A stretch of DNA of 30,174 nt. Source: CAYNDB01 sp964395915. Its GTDB lineage: Bacteria; Nitrospinota_A; UBA7883; JAJRTC01. Position 1 is the first letter of the stretch; the number at the start of each line of letters is the position of its first letter. Positions 6,785-15,332 of the stretch are shown in pieces. The notes beneath the pieces were generated by a model. The model had not been told where the DNA came from, searched no databases, and was given only the letters and a program-made list of their open reading frames with translations. A program made the position numbers and the translations under genes. Location: positions 1-30,174 of the forward strand of contig CAYNDB010000015.1 of NCBI GenBank assembly GCA_964395915.1, given 5' to 3'.

Positions 6785-8185
6785 ATGAGTGACAAAAAAA
6801 TACTGCTCGTGGACGACAGCCCGGAAAATCTGGAGCTGCTGGCCGTCCTTCTAGAGCGAAACGGCTGGGATTATGCCACCGCCGACAGCGGCGTGGCAGC
6901 GCTTTCAAGGCTTGAGGCCGGCGCATATGATCTTGTGATAACAGACCTTATGATGCCCGCTATGAACGGCTTGGAGCTGTTGACGCGTGTCAAAGAAAAA
7001 TGGCCGGGTATCGAGGTTGTTATCGTGACGGCGTATGGCTCCATCCCCACCGCAATAGACGCAATAAAAAAAGGCGCATACACCTATATACTGCGCCCCT
7101 TCGAACCGGAAGAAGTGGTGATAATGATCAATAAGATATTCGAGATTCTGGATATCAGGTCTGAAAACACTTTGCTAAAAGAAGAGCTTAACAGAGAACG
7201 CCGATATGACAAGATGGTTGGGAAAAGCCAGGCGATGCAAAGGCTTTACAAGTTAATAGACAACGTGGCCCAGACAAGCTCCACCGCGCTTATAACCGGG
7301 GAGTCTGGTGTCGGCAAAGAGCTTATCGCCCGCGCCTTGCACACTAAAAGCTCAAGGGCAAAACAGCCTTTTATTAAAGTGTCGTGCGCGTCCTTGCCGG
7401 AGTCACTGCTAGAATCGGAACTGTTCGGGCATGAGAAAGGCTCTTTTACCGGAGCTGTGGCTACTCGCAAGGGAAGGTTTGAGCTTGCGAACAAAGGAAC
7501 CATTTTTCTAGATGAAATAGGTGAGATATCAAAAGCTACGCAAGTGAAGCTTTTGCGCGTTATCCAGGAAAAGGAATTTGAAAGGATTGGTGGTGGCGGA
7601 AAGACCATAAAAACCGATACCCGTATAATTTCCGCGACAAACAAAAACCTGGCGCGCGAAGTGGAGAACGGCTCCTTCCGGGAAGACCTCTATTACAGGC
7701 TCAATGTTATAACAATAGAAGCTCCACCGCTAAGAGAAAGAAAAGATGACCTCCCCCTTCTGGCATATCACTTTCTGGAGCGTTACAGCGCGGAAATTAA
7801 CAAGGAAGTCACTTCATTTTCAGACGACACGCTTGCGATGATTGCAAACTATAACTGGCCCGGAAACGTAAGAGAGCTTCAGAATGTCGTTGAAAGAGCC
7901 GTTGTTTTAACTCGCAACACAGCGCTTCAGCCGGAGGATTTGCCAGCGGCCATACGAGCCTCAGGCTCTGATATCGTAACGTCTGTTGAGGAAATTGACT
8001 TTAATGAGGCATTGTCTTTGCGAAATGCAAAAAGCGCGTGGGAAAAAAGATATCTTGAACGCGCGCTAATGAAATTTCAAGGCAATATATCAAGAACCGC
8101 GGCCGCCATCGATATCGCCAGAAAAAACCTGCAGGAAAAAATAAAAACACACAAACTCGACGCGTCACGTTTTTTCAAAAAATAA
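6785..8185 (+). CDS. Sigma54-dependent NtrC-type response regulator
   Basis: Transcription activator of 466 residues. Its receiver domain (4-120) has D10/D11 and phospho-acceptor D54 in DLVITDLMMPAMNG. The AAA+ sigma54-activating domain (about 145-375) has Walker A GESGVGKE, the sigma54-contacting loop in the form GSFTGA, Walker B GTIFLDEIGE and the arginine region REDLYYRLNV. A C-terminal Fis-type helix-turn-helix (about 425-460) ends it. The conserved receiver lysine in the usual KPF motif is replaced by Arg104 (ILRPF), which may alter phosphorylation switching. No kinase is adjacent and no sigma54 promoter was found next to it, so the targets are unknown. The ATG has no obvious Shine-Dalgarno sequence. 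Confidence 0.93.
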   Translation: MSDKKILLVDDSPENLELLAVLLERNGWDYATADSGVAALSRLEAGAYDLVITDLMMPAMNGLELLTRVKEKWPGIEVVIVTAYGSIPTAIDAIKKGAYTYILRPFEPEEVVIMINKIFEILDIRSENTLLKEELNRERRYDKMVGKSQAMQRLYKLIDNVAQTSSTALITGESGVGKELIARALHTKSSRAKQPFIKVSCASLPESLLESELFGHEKGSFTGAVATRKGRFELANKGTIFLDEIGEISKATQVKLLRVIQEKEFERIGGGGKTIKTDTRIISATNKNLAREVENGSFREDLYYRLNVITIEAPPLRERKDDLPLLAYHFLERYSAEINKEVTSFSDDTLAMIANYNWPGNVRELQNVVERAVVLTRNTALQPEDLPAAIRASGSDIVTSVEEIDFNEALSLRNAKSAWEKRYLERALMKFQGNISRTAAAIDIARKNLQEKIKTHKLDASRFFKK

Positions 8186-8224
8186 TCTGGCGGCGATTGA
8201 CGCGCTATAGGCCATATGTTAGCG

Positions 8225-8252
8225 TTGAATAAATACAATATAAAATTAAAAT
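8225..8252 (+). promoter_or_regulatory. Candidate sigma70 promoter upstream of the NYN gene
   Basis: TTGAAT (8225-8230) and TAAAAT (8247-8252) are separated by 16 bp in an AT-rich spacer after the regulator gene. An overlapping TATAAA at 8239-8244 is too close to serve with the same -35. The predicted start lies about 55 bp before the ATG at 8314. Confidence 0.35.
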
Positions 8253-8313
8253 TGAAGCCCAAAATTTAAATTTGCCGGTTTATTATTTGCGGCAATTTCC
8301 AGGAGTTTTTCTG

Positions 8314-9420
8314 ATGATAAAGTTAATGGTTTTTATTGACGGAACTTGGCTTTATTCAAACCTGAGGCATCTCGCCAAAGACTCAAATCAATCTGGCTTT
8401 TACATAGATTACGGCGTATTGCCGCATGTCTTGAAGCGGGAGCTTGTGCAAAGAAACCAGCTTGACAGCCTTGATGTTGTGCGCACGTTTCTTTTCGGAA
8501 GCTACCCCGTAAATTTTGACACCATTGATGACGATCGCGCGAAAAGACGCAGAGATTTTTTCTCCATGCTTCGGGAGGACTACCATTATGAAGTGGAGGC
8601 TTTTCCTGTCGACTACCAGCGGCGGCGGATACTTTATGATGACAGGATGGATGACGATTTTTCCCCCAAGGAAAAATGTGTCGATATAGCTCTGGCCACG
8701 TCGATGATGTATTACGCCTCAATCCCTGGCAGTTACGACATAGCGTTGGCCGTCGTAGGCGACAAGGACTATTTTCCGCTATTCCAGAAAATCCGGTGTC
8801 TCGGTAAAAGGGTGGCGGTGGCTTCCATTCGTCAGTCGTGCGCTAAAATGTATGCGGACAGGCAAGACGAAAAAAAACTTAAGGACTACCAAATAATCTG
8901 GCTCAACGATATCGTCGATCAGATAGCTTTAAAATCTCAGGAATATAGCGTTGAGTGCAAGTCGCCGTTGCATGAGGGGCCGCGCGAGGTTAAGACCACT
9001 GTTCGTTTGCGTGAGGGTCAGTCGTTCTTCTGTGACGAGTGCCGCGCAAAATTCGCCGTGCAGAGAGAAGAACAGCTATTGGAATATACGGGCTCAGGAA
9101 TCGAACAAAAAGGAAACTGCGCGGAAAATTGGGGCGATACGGCGGAACATGCGGAAGGCAAGTTCGAAGGAACAATTGAGAACTTAAAACCAGACCGTGG
9201 TTTCGGTTTTATAAAAAAGGGCAACGGCTTGAGTTACTTTTTTCATATGACCAACCTTGCAAATGTGGAATGGTCGAAGCTGCAGGCTGGACAGAAGGTG
9301 CGCTTCACTATCACCAAAGAGCCTGATGGGGCGCAAGCCGGAGCCGCAGGGGAGGTTATTTTGGCCGAAGATAACGACACCAGCGCATTTGACGCGCGCA
9401 AATCGGACTCCGCGGCGTAG
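8314..9420 (+). CDS. NYN-domain ribonuclease-like protein with CxxC and cold-shock domain
   Basis: A 368-residue protein of three parts. Residues 1-205 are a NYN (PIN-like) nuclease domain: FIDGTWLY with D9, then D124 in KCVDIALATSM and D150/D152 in VVGDKDYFPLF form the expected acidic metal site. Residues 232-250 carry one C240-x2-C243 pair in a zinc-knuckle-like setting. Residues 283-350 are a cold-shock domain with the RNP-1-like RGFGFI (295-300) and YFFHMTNL. Most bacterial NYN proteins lack the cold-shock part, so this looks like an RNA-targeting nuclease with a built-in nucleic-acid-binding module. GGAG 8 nt upstream supports the ATG at 8314 rather than 8272. It has no signal peptide. 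The biological target is unknown. Confidence 0.88.
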   Translation: MIKLMVFIDGTWLYSNLRHLAKDSNQSGFYIDYGVLPHVLKRELVQRNQLDSLDVVRTFLFGSYPVNFDTIDDDRAKRRRDFFSMLREDYHYEVEAFPVDYQRRRILYDDRMDDDFSPKEKCVDIALATSMMYYASIPGSYDIALAVVGDKDYFPLFQKIRCLGKRVAVASIRQSCAKMYADRQDEKKLKDYQIIWLNDIVDQIALKSQEYSVECKSPLHEGPREVKTTVRLREGQSFFCDECRAKFAVQREEQLLEYTGSGIEQKGNCAENWGDTAEHAEGKFEGTIENLKPDRGFGFIKKGNGLSYFFHMTNLANVEWSKLQAGQKVRFTITKEPDGAQAGAAGEVILAEDNDTSAFDARKSDSAA

Positions 9421-9479
9421 GATCGTAAAAGCCCTCAGCGTCTATAGCAAGAAAAACCCCGGATAGTTTTAACCCCGGC

Positions 9480-10046
9480 TCAATTGCATTTACTGGCGTC
9501 TGTGGCGACTTTGCCGAACATAAGCAGGAAATTTTTGAACGGCCCCATGTTCTGCATCGCTTCCCACATCGACCCTTCGAAATTAAGTTTTCCGCTCATC
9601 ATGCCCCACATCGGGCCGAATTCGCCATTGCCCATCGCGGTCCAATCTTCAGTGGTCGCCCACATAAGAAAATCCCACCACTTGTCATCCGCCACTCCAC
9701 CGGAAAGACAATGGGCTTTATTATCTTTAGGTTCCAGTTTTAGCTGTATATGAGGTGAGTCAGCGCAATCTTCCCGATACACTTCTATGATTCTGTACTT
9801 TCTATCGTCTTTGAGGTTGTTCACCCATCCGCTTTCAAACAATCCCCCGGTTAATACATCGTCATTGTTCCATACTTCACAAGCTCTCTTCCCCCATTCA
9901 TTGGAGAGCATGACTACAGCGTCGCCAGCAGGCTTGGAAGCGGCCGGTTTGGCGTCATCCGTAGTTTCCGAGGCTATGGAAATGGCGGACCCAACACTTA
10001 TGGTTAGAAAAAGAAACAGCGTCGTTAGTGAAAATAATTTTTTCAT
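9480..10046 (-). CDS. Exported SCP2-like (sterol carrier protein 2 fold) protein
   Basis: A 188-residue protein with an N-terminal signal peptide (MKKLFSLTTLFLFLTISVGS, probable cleavage around 20-26) and a mature domain rich in Trp and Met. The C-terminal half, with FLMWATTEDWTAMGNGEF and GKLNFEGSMWEAMQ, has the pattern of SCP2/SCPX lipid-binding domains, whose typical strand is followed by a -G(D/E)F- turn. C56, C94 and C113 plus a terminal C187 could form periplasmic disulfides. A lipid or hydrophobic ligand is therefore plausible but not shown. AGGAG lies about 9 nt before the ATG. It is convergent with the NYN gene and has its own spacer upstream. Confidence 0.65.
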   Translation of the reverse strand: MKKLFSLTTLFLFLTISVGSAISIASETTDDAKPAASKPAGDAVVMLSNEWGKRACEVWNNDDVLTGGLFESGWVNNLKDDRKYRIIEVYREDCADSPHIQLKLEPKDNKAHCLSGGVADDKWWDFLMWATTEDWTAMGNGEFGPMWGMMSGKLNFEGSMWEAMQNMGPFKNFLLMFGKVATDASKCN

Positions 10047-10156
10047 TTTAAATCACTCCTATAACAATGTTTGCAATAAACGCGCGGTAGTAAACATAAT
10101 GCAAAAGTCAGGCTGTGGAAAAACAGACGCGCCGCATAACGAAAAGTCTCTAATTT

Positions 10157-10420
10157 CTACAGCCGTATAACGAAAAGGTCAACATCTTTTTCAAGGGCCC
10201 GAATCAGGCTTTTCGCATCCTCGATATAATCCGGTGCGACCAGTATCTCGACAATGCCGTCCAGTTGATCGACGGTTCGGGCGACGCCAACACTGTCATA
10301 ACATTCCGTAATGTTCACAACATATGAGATATCCTCAGGCTTCACCTTAAACAGTATGCGGTGGCAATCCGTCCCTTCCCTCAAAAGAGGAAAAGATATT
10401 TTTCTTTGTTCGTTTCCCAT
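10157..10420 (-). CDS. DUF4911 domain protein
   Basis: A small cytoplasmic protein of 87 residues from the ATG at 10420 (MGNEQRKISFPLLREGTDC). The pattern ILFKVKPEDISYVVNITECY, then VGVARTVDQLDGIVEILVAP and a final DLFVIRL matches DUF4911. These short alpha/beta proteins are found mainly in deltaproteobacteria and related groups and have unknown function; the fold resembles ACT-like or ferredoxin-like small domains. An upstream TTG/ATG extension (to 10462) would overlap the divergent rlpA gene. The start is 24 bp from the divergent rlpA start, so the two genes must share promoter space. Confidence 0.8.
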   Translation of the reverse strand: MGNEQRKISFPLLREGTDCHRILFKVKPEDISYVVNITECYDSVGVARTVDQLDGIVEILVAPDYIEDAKSLIRALEKDVDLFVIRL

Positions 10421-10444
10421 TGTTCTGCGAGAATTGTAACCGTT

Positions 10445-11242
10445 ATGAAGATAAAAATACATTGGAGCCTCAAAAAGCTTACCGCGATTTCATTAATGGC
10501 GGCGATCGTTATTTCCGGTTGCGCGTCCAAAAGCAGGACCAGAAAGTGGATAGGTGGAGAGCCGCGACCACCTGCCACAGGCGGGCTTAAAAGCGCTAAT
10601 CCATACAAAATCAACGGTATTACATACTACCCTATTGCAGACGCGTATGGATTTGTGGAAAAAGGGGTGGCCTCATGGTATGGAAACGCCTTTCATGGCA
10701 AGCCTACCGCCAGCGGCGAAACATACAACATGCGGGCCATGACAGCGGCGCACAAAACACTTCCGCTGCAAACGATTGTTGAGGTGACTCGTCTGGACAC
10801 CGGAAAAAAAATTGTTGTGCGGATAAACGACCGCGGCCCATTTGTAAATAACAGGGTTATCGATTTGTCCAAAACAGGCGCCCAAAAGCTGAACATGATA
10901 GGAAGCGGAACGGCGCCTGTCCGTGTTGTGGCGCTGGCAAAAGGCAAGCCCGGGCGCAAAGGGTCTCCGCCAGAGCCCGTGGAGCCTCTACCTGATTTCA
11001 ACCATGGAACATTTTGGGTCCAGGTTGGCGCTTTTGGAGCTCCTGGCGCCGCTGAAAGAGTCCGTGAGCGTTTGCTGCTGCCAGTAGGGAAAATCAGGCT
11101 GCAGCCAGTAAGCTTGCCGGGCGGAAGAAAGCTTGTACGGGTGCAGGTAGGGCCTTTTGGTGAGCGTTCAAAAGCGGACGACTTTCTTGCGAAAATGATG
11201 GGGAAAGGTTATCCAAACTCGTTTGTCGTGGCGGGGCCATGA
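10445..11242 (+). CDS. rlpA: RlpA-like septal ring lytic transglycosylase lipoprotein with SPOR domain
   Basis: Cell-wall enzyme that cleaves naked glycan strands at the division site. From the ATG at 10445 it is 265 residues: a lipoprotein signal with lipobox VISGC (C26), a double-psi beta-barrel domain (about 73-165: GVASWYGNAFHGKPTASGE, AAHKTLPL) and a C-terminal SPOR domain (about 187-265: GTFWVQVGAFG, VRVQVGPFG) that binds denuded peptidoglycan. H103 and D129 (in INDRGPF) are 26 residues apart, as are the catalytic His and Asp reported for Pseudomonas RlpA, so it is probably active. An upstream ATG (10361) would put 28 non-signal residues before the lipobox signal and was rejected. Its stop overlaps the next gene by 4 bp. 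Confidence 0.93.
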   Translation: MKIKIHWSLKKLTAISLMAAIVISGCASKSRTRKWIGGEPRPPATGGLKSANPYKINGITYYPIADAYGFVEKGVASWYGNAFHGKPTASGETYNMRAMTAAHKTLPLQTIVEVTRLDTGKKIVVRINDRGPFVNNRVIDLSKTGAQKLNMIGSGTAPVRVVALAKGKPGRKGSPPEPVEPLPDFNHGTFWVQVGAFGAPGAAERVRERLLLPVGKIRLQPVSLPGGRKLVRVQVGPFGERSKADDFLAKMMGKGYPNSFVVAGP

Positions 11243-11859
11243 CAAGGCTTTTTACTTGTATCGCCTTTGCCGCTATCGTCGCAACCCCTCAGCTTGTCAT
11301 GGCGGACTCTTCCGTAGTATATCGATGGACAGATGGTAATGGCGCCGTTCATATATCCAACAGGTTATCCGACGCGCCGGAGAAATATAGGGCGTCAGCC
11401 AAGCCTATGGAGATGGTTGTTATCGATTCACAGGAGCCTGACCAAGTGAAAGGAAGCGCAAAACTTGTCGGCGGTTCCAAAATCGCTTTCGATACAAAAA
11501 AAGAAGGTATTGTATCGCTCGCCAGATTTAACGGATTGACGGAACGTAACGCGATTCTGGATACCGGCTCCGGGTGGGCCATCATAACGACAAAGCTTGC
11601 CATCGCGCTTGGATACGACCTTGAAAATGCGCGCAAAAGCAGGTTCAAGGTTTTCGGTGGATCGGTATCAGCTCCCGTGGTTTCATTGAAATCGCTTCAG
11701 GTCGGCCCGGCTTTTGTTTCCAACGTTTCAGCGGCGGTTATAGATTTCGAGGGACGTGGCCCTGTAAGCGCTATTATCGGAATGAATTTTCTATCCCGTT
11801 TCGTGTTCGAGATAGATCATTCAAAAGGTGAAGTGGAGTTTAAAGCTTCGGAAAAATGA
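11239..11859 (+). CDS. Exported clan AA aspartic protease with DUF4124 domain
   Basis: A 206-residue envelope protein. It has a signal peptide (MTRLFTCIAFAAIVATPQLV, cleavage after VMA, residue 22), then a DUF4124-type segment (about 24-50: VVYRWTDGNGAVHISNRL), then a retropepsin-like aspartyl protease domain (about 85-205) with the catalytic ILDTGSG (D108) and the second-half signature IIGMNFLSRF (180-188). Such single-lobed domains are expected to work as dimers. The ATG overlaps the rlpA stop by 4 bp (ATGA), so the two are translationally coupled. A joint role in cell-wall turnover or in processing of a septal protein is inferred from this coupling. The substrate is unknown. Confidence 0.85.
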   Translation: MTRLFTCIAFAAIVATPQLVMADSSVVYRWTDGNGAVHISNRLSDAPEKYRASAKPMEMVVIDSQEPDQVKGSAKLVGGSKIAFDTKKEGIVSLARFNGLTERNAILDTGSGWAIITTKLAIALGYDLENARKSRFKVFGGSVSAPVVSLKSLQVGPAFVSNVSAAVIDFEGRGPVSAIIGMNFLSRFVFEIDHSKGEVEFKASEK

Positions 11860-11865
11860 TTTATT

Positions 11866-12954
11866 TTAAGAATCGCCGTCTTCATTAAAAAAATCGGATT
11901 TTAAATACGCCTCATCCAGCTCGTACAGAGCCACTTTCAGCGCTGCGGCGGCGGGGACTGCGAGCAACACACCTAAAAAACCGAAAAAATGACCGCCGAT
12001 AAGCAGAGCCGCCATTATGGCCACAGGATGCAGGCCAACCGCTTTTTCCAATATGCGAGGTGTAAGTATCAATCCTTCAAACGCCTGCGCCCCACCGAAC
12101 AGGAGGAGCACAAGCAATGGGTGGAGCAAATCGGTAAACTGCAGATAAGTAAGAATCAGGGCGGGCAGAAGCCCCACCACTATCGGCAGGTAGGGAACGA
12201 TGTTGGAGAGTCCCGCAAGCAAGCCTATGAGAACCCCCATAGGCGAACCGATAAAGAAAAGACCGGTGGCGAGAATCAGCGCCATGACAAGAGCCACTGT
12301 AAACTGGCCCCGAAAAAAAGCGTTTAACACCGTGTCGATCTTTTTGAAAAACCCGACAAACCTATCCCGGCTTCTCGGCGGAACGCGAACAGTTATTTTT
12401 TCGGTGATAATATCAAAATCTTTCAAAAGATAAAACGTTGCCACAGGGATAATGACCAGGTTGAACAAAGCCAGCATAACGCCCATGACGCTGGAAAGCC
12501 CGGTCCATAGAGCCTGCGACGCGCCTTTCAAAACTTTCAGCGGGATGTCGCCCATCCGCCGCATTCCTTCCTGGAGCGCTCCCTCTATTTTCTCCCGGTC
12601 CATATCCGGCATCGATTCGATCATCGGCTTTATTTTCTCTTTTACAAGCGCTATGTAATGCGGGATATTTTCCGCCATCGCGTCCACCTGCCCCCAGATA
12701 ATCGGCCCGATAAAAACAGCGGCGGCAAACACGAAAATAAAAAGGACAGTCAGCAAAATGAAGATTGCGGTTGACCGCCCCACCCCTTTAGCTTCCAACC
12801 GGTCTATCAACGGGTCGAAAAGATATGCCAAACCAAAAGCCACAACGAACGGAAATAACACTGTGCGTGACGCATATACAAGCCACAGGAAAATAAAGAG
12901 ACCGGCCAGAGCTAATACGGCTTTTACAGCAGGCCTGGACAATAGTTCATTCAT
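11866..12954 (-). CDS. AI-2E family transporter (PerM/YdiK-like permease)
   Basis: Multi-pass inner-membrane protein of 362 residues from MNELLSRPAVKAVLALAG. The hydrophobic segments and the signatures FPFVVAFGLAYLFDPLIDRLE, VIIPVATFYLLKDF, VGLLAGLSNIVPYLPIVVG and EKAVGLHPVAIMAALLIGGH are those of the AI-2E/PerM family. Its members have been linked to autoinducer-2 export, Na+/H+ exchange or general permease roles; the substrate cannot be read here. The start at 12954 overlaps the upstream gene's stop by 8 bp; a longer frame to 13113 would run deep into that gene. It is convergent with the aspartic protease gene, only 6 bp away. Confidence 0.92.
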   Translation of the reverse strand: MNELLSRPAVKAVLALAGLFIFLWLVYASRTVLFPFVVAFGLAYLFDPLIDRLEAKGVGRSTAIFILLTVLFIFVFAAAVFIGPIIWGQVDAMAENIPHYIALVKEKIKPMIESMPDMDREKIEGALQEGMRRMGDIPLKVLKGASQALWTGLSSVMGVMLALFNLVIIPVATFYLLKDFDIITEKITVRVPPRSRDRFVGFFKKIDTVLNAFFRGQFTVALVMALILATGLFFIGSPMGVLIGLLAGLSNIVPYLPIVVGLLPALILTYLQFTDLLHPLLVLLLFGGAQAFEGLILTPRILEKAVGLHPVAIMAALLIGGHFFGFLGVLLAVPAAAALKVALYELDEAYLKSDFFNEDGDS

Positions 12955-13812
12955 CACGTTTATCCCTGAGCTCTTTCCACTTTTGAGGGATGGCCAGCAA
13001 AAGGCTTCTTGCCGCCTCTCTGCTGGCGGACTGAATGGATTCAAGAGTTCCGGCCAGCACGTCGCCATATATGCCACTGTCCAGTTTTTGGACATACATA
13101 ATTTTTTTCCCATCTACGCCAGAGACAAGCTCAAGACTTACGATCGCTTCCACAAGCTCCCCACCGGCCGTAGGATTGGCTTTTACTACTGTCTTTCCGA
13201 AGATCATCATATCCGCCCCTAATATCGAGTTAAGCGATTTTATAGCGCCTGCGTCTCCTTTTACAGCCCTGAGGGTTGTTTTCCCAAGCAAAGCCTTCAC
13301 GACATTTTTCCTGTCGGCCACCTGATAACCTTTATCCCTGAAACTCTGCGAAAGAACCTCTTCCGATACCGATTTTAACAACAGGAAATTCTCACCGGTA
13401 AAAAACTCCTCGTTTCTTTCATCGACGATAACCAGAATTTTTGGCAGGTCGCGCCTTTTTGTGGGGAGCCCCGCTTTATTTATCGCGGTGCGAATATCAC
13501 TCAGGAAAAGTGTCACCTGCAGACGCATTTTAAGTTGTCTATTTACAACATCGGTCGTTTCATCCAGGAATTTATAGCTTTTAACATAATCGGCGGCGTG
13601 GTCGATTATCAACTCGTTTACAGTTTCGATATTTTCCTGAAGCGTATCGCCACGCACAAGCCCGGTCACAGTCATACGCACAGCTTCCGTGAAAGCGAGC
13701 TCAATCGCGTCCTCCCGAGCCTTGGCGTAATTTCCCTCCTCCACATCCACAATCGCTTCGGCTGGCACAGTCACAAACTCCGTATTAGCGAGCGCAAAAA
13801 AGGAAGAGGAAA
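12947..13812 (-). CDS. FlgT-like exported protein (N-terminus lost in assembly gap)
   Basis: About 288 visible residues; the frame is open up to the gap edge. The first residues read SSSFFALANTEFVTVPAEA, which looks like the end of a signal peptide with ALA-N cleavage, so the missing part is probably only the signal start. The N-terminal domain (ARED AIELAFTEAVRM, then ADYVKSYKFLDE, then MRLQVTLFLSDIRTAINKAG) resembles the FlgT N-terminal domain of flagellar ring assembly proteins. A second alpha/beta domain follows (PKILVIVDERN, GYQVADRKNVVKAL, LGADMMIFGKTVV), as in FlgT/CsgG-like proteins. It is an envelope protein, possibly a flagellar or outer-membrane accessory factor. It overlaps the AI-2E gene by 8 bp. 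Confidence 0.6.
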
Positions 13813-13912
13813 NNNNNNNNNNNNNNNNNNNNNNNNNNNNNNNNNNNNNNNNNNNNNNNNNNNNNNNNNNNNNNNNNNNNNNNNNNNNNNNNNNNNNNNN
13901 NNNNNNNNNNNN
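13813..13912. other. Assembly gap of exactly 100 Ns
   Basis: A run of 100 undetermined bases, a conventional scaffold placeholder, so the true length is unknown. It cuts the N-terminus of the FlgT-like gene and the C-terminus of the DUF115 gene. Any frame read straight through it is an artefact. One or more whole genes could be hidden here. Confidence 0.99.
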
Positions 13913-15216
13913 ACGCCGTCAAGACGCTGTCCTTCAGGTGAAAGAGTCACAACTTGCGCGTCAGAGCTACGCGCCAATTCTTCAAAAACTCGCCGGTATG
14001 AGTGAAAGTTTATAGGCACATTAATATTTCGCCCGAAATAGTCGACCTGACAGGTCATCTCGCTTTCGTCGGTAAGTTTTTGTCCCGTAATGTGAGGGAC
14101 GGTGCAAGACGCATATGCTTTCCCGTCAGGATAGCCGAATTCTTGTCCGAAAAGTAATATCACAGAAGCTCCCATTTTAATGGCCATTTCAAGAGCGACG
14201 CAGGATACGGAGCCTCCCGACTCAATCTTACCCATGCTTTCTGCCCATTCTCTGGCTGGAGATTTAAATTTCTCAGGATTCTTGTACCCGAAAAACAGTG
14301 GACCTTCCCATCGCTCAATCACATCTGAATTTGATGTCGGCAATGTTATCATCGGAATATCAAACCTGTCGGCCATAAGAAAATGTAGCGTCGTATGAGG
14401 TTGTGAATCCACAGTGACCACAAAATCTGGAGTTACTCCCGCATCGAGCAGGGCTGGCAACGATGTGTCGCTGGCAAAAATCGTTAAATTCTTTTCTGCG
14501 GCAAGATACATGATAGTTTTATCAAGCGAGGGGCCAGCGCCCACCACCGCCACCACTCCACCCCTGAGCGCGCCGGCCAGATTTGCAATACCGGGCGACC
14601 GTAGCGCTTTTTTGAGGTTGCGCCTGAAGCAAAGCTTTTCAGACTCGCCCATAAGTAATGGAAACCTGCGCTCCATCTTGATGAGCTCTATGGAATTTTT
14701 GGAATTATCATACCCGTCCGGAAGAGCCTGGAACGAAGGGTTGTGAATGACAACACGTGTCTTTCCGGTGTCAAACCCGGATAAAGCCTCTGACCAGCCA
14801 GCAAGGAATTCGCCCTCACTGCGCCCGGAGACAATACCCAGATTCGGATAGTCAAATATTGCAGGGTCGTCAATGACCTTAAGCGCCATTTTGAGGATGG
14901 ATATGTTCGCTTCGGCCACTACGACTTTTCCATCGGGGCCGACAGCGTCCAGCAAAGGACGAATATGATACCCCAACCCTATGCCGTAAAGAGCCACGTT
15001 CATACCGGGCAAAATATTTTGACCTTTTACGAACACTTCGGCCTCTTTGACAGGGTCGTATTTACTGGCAAGCCACATCTCCCCGATCTTCCCCGACATC
15101 TTCCCTGACCTTGACAATTGCAAGGTTATTATCTCAGGAGCTGATTCCGCCATTAAGGCGACTTGTGGAAATCGTTTCCGAAGTATGTCCAAATTATGGT
15201 TGAAGTGATCGGGCAT
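13913..15216 (-). CDS. Maf/DUF115 (MptE-like) motility-associated glycosyltransferase-type protein (C-terminus in gap)
   Basis: 434 visible residues starting MPDHFNHNLDILRKRFP. The central segment VVAVVGAGPSLDKTIMYLAA, then IFASDTSLPALLDAGVTPDFVV and VTVDSQPH matches DUF115/MptE-like 6-hydroxymethylpterin pyrophosphokinase-fold proteins. In bacteria these are annotated as motility-associated factors (Maf) that take part in sugar transfer to flagellin. The N-terminal Maf domain includes MNVALYGIGLGYHIRPLL. SVSCVALEMAIKMGASVILLFGQEFGY is the typical last core motif. The C-terminus runs into the assembly gap. It lies directly before a FlgT-like gene, which supports a motility or surface-glycan role. 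No flagellin gene is in the window. Confidence 0.85.
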
Positions 15217-15332
15217 GCGCTTATCGGGCTGACGCCAGTTTCATCTGTGGGTTCTCTGCGTTATGTTCCACAAATTGCAAAACACAACGAATTTTTTTAA
15301 ATCGCGCGACGCCGGAGCGCCTCGATGGCATA

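Noticed and set aside
9450..9480. Terminator between the NYN and SCP2-like genes
   Set aside because: The ACCCCGG copies are direct, not inverted, repeats; only a 4-bp CCGG self-pairing is possible.
13771..13912. Reading the DUF115 gene through the gap to a stop at 13771
   Set aside because: The gap length is a placeholder, so the frame after it is arbitrary; bases 13771-13812 in this frame belong to the FlgT-like gene in another frame.
13535..14005. Continuous plus-strand frame across the N run
   Set aside because: It depends on 100 unknown bases and lies antisense to two conserved genes.
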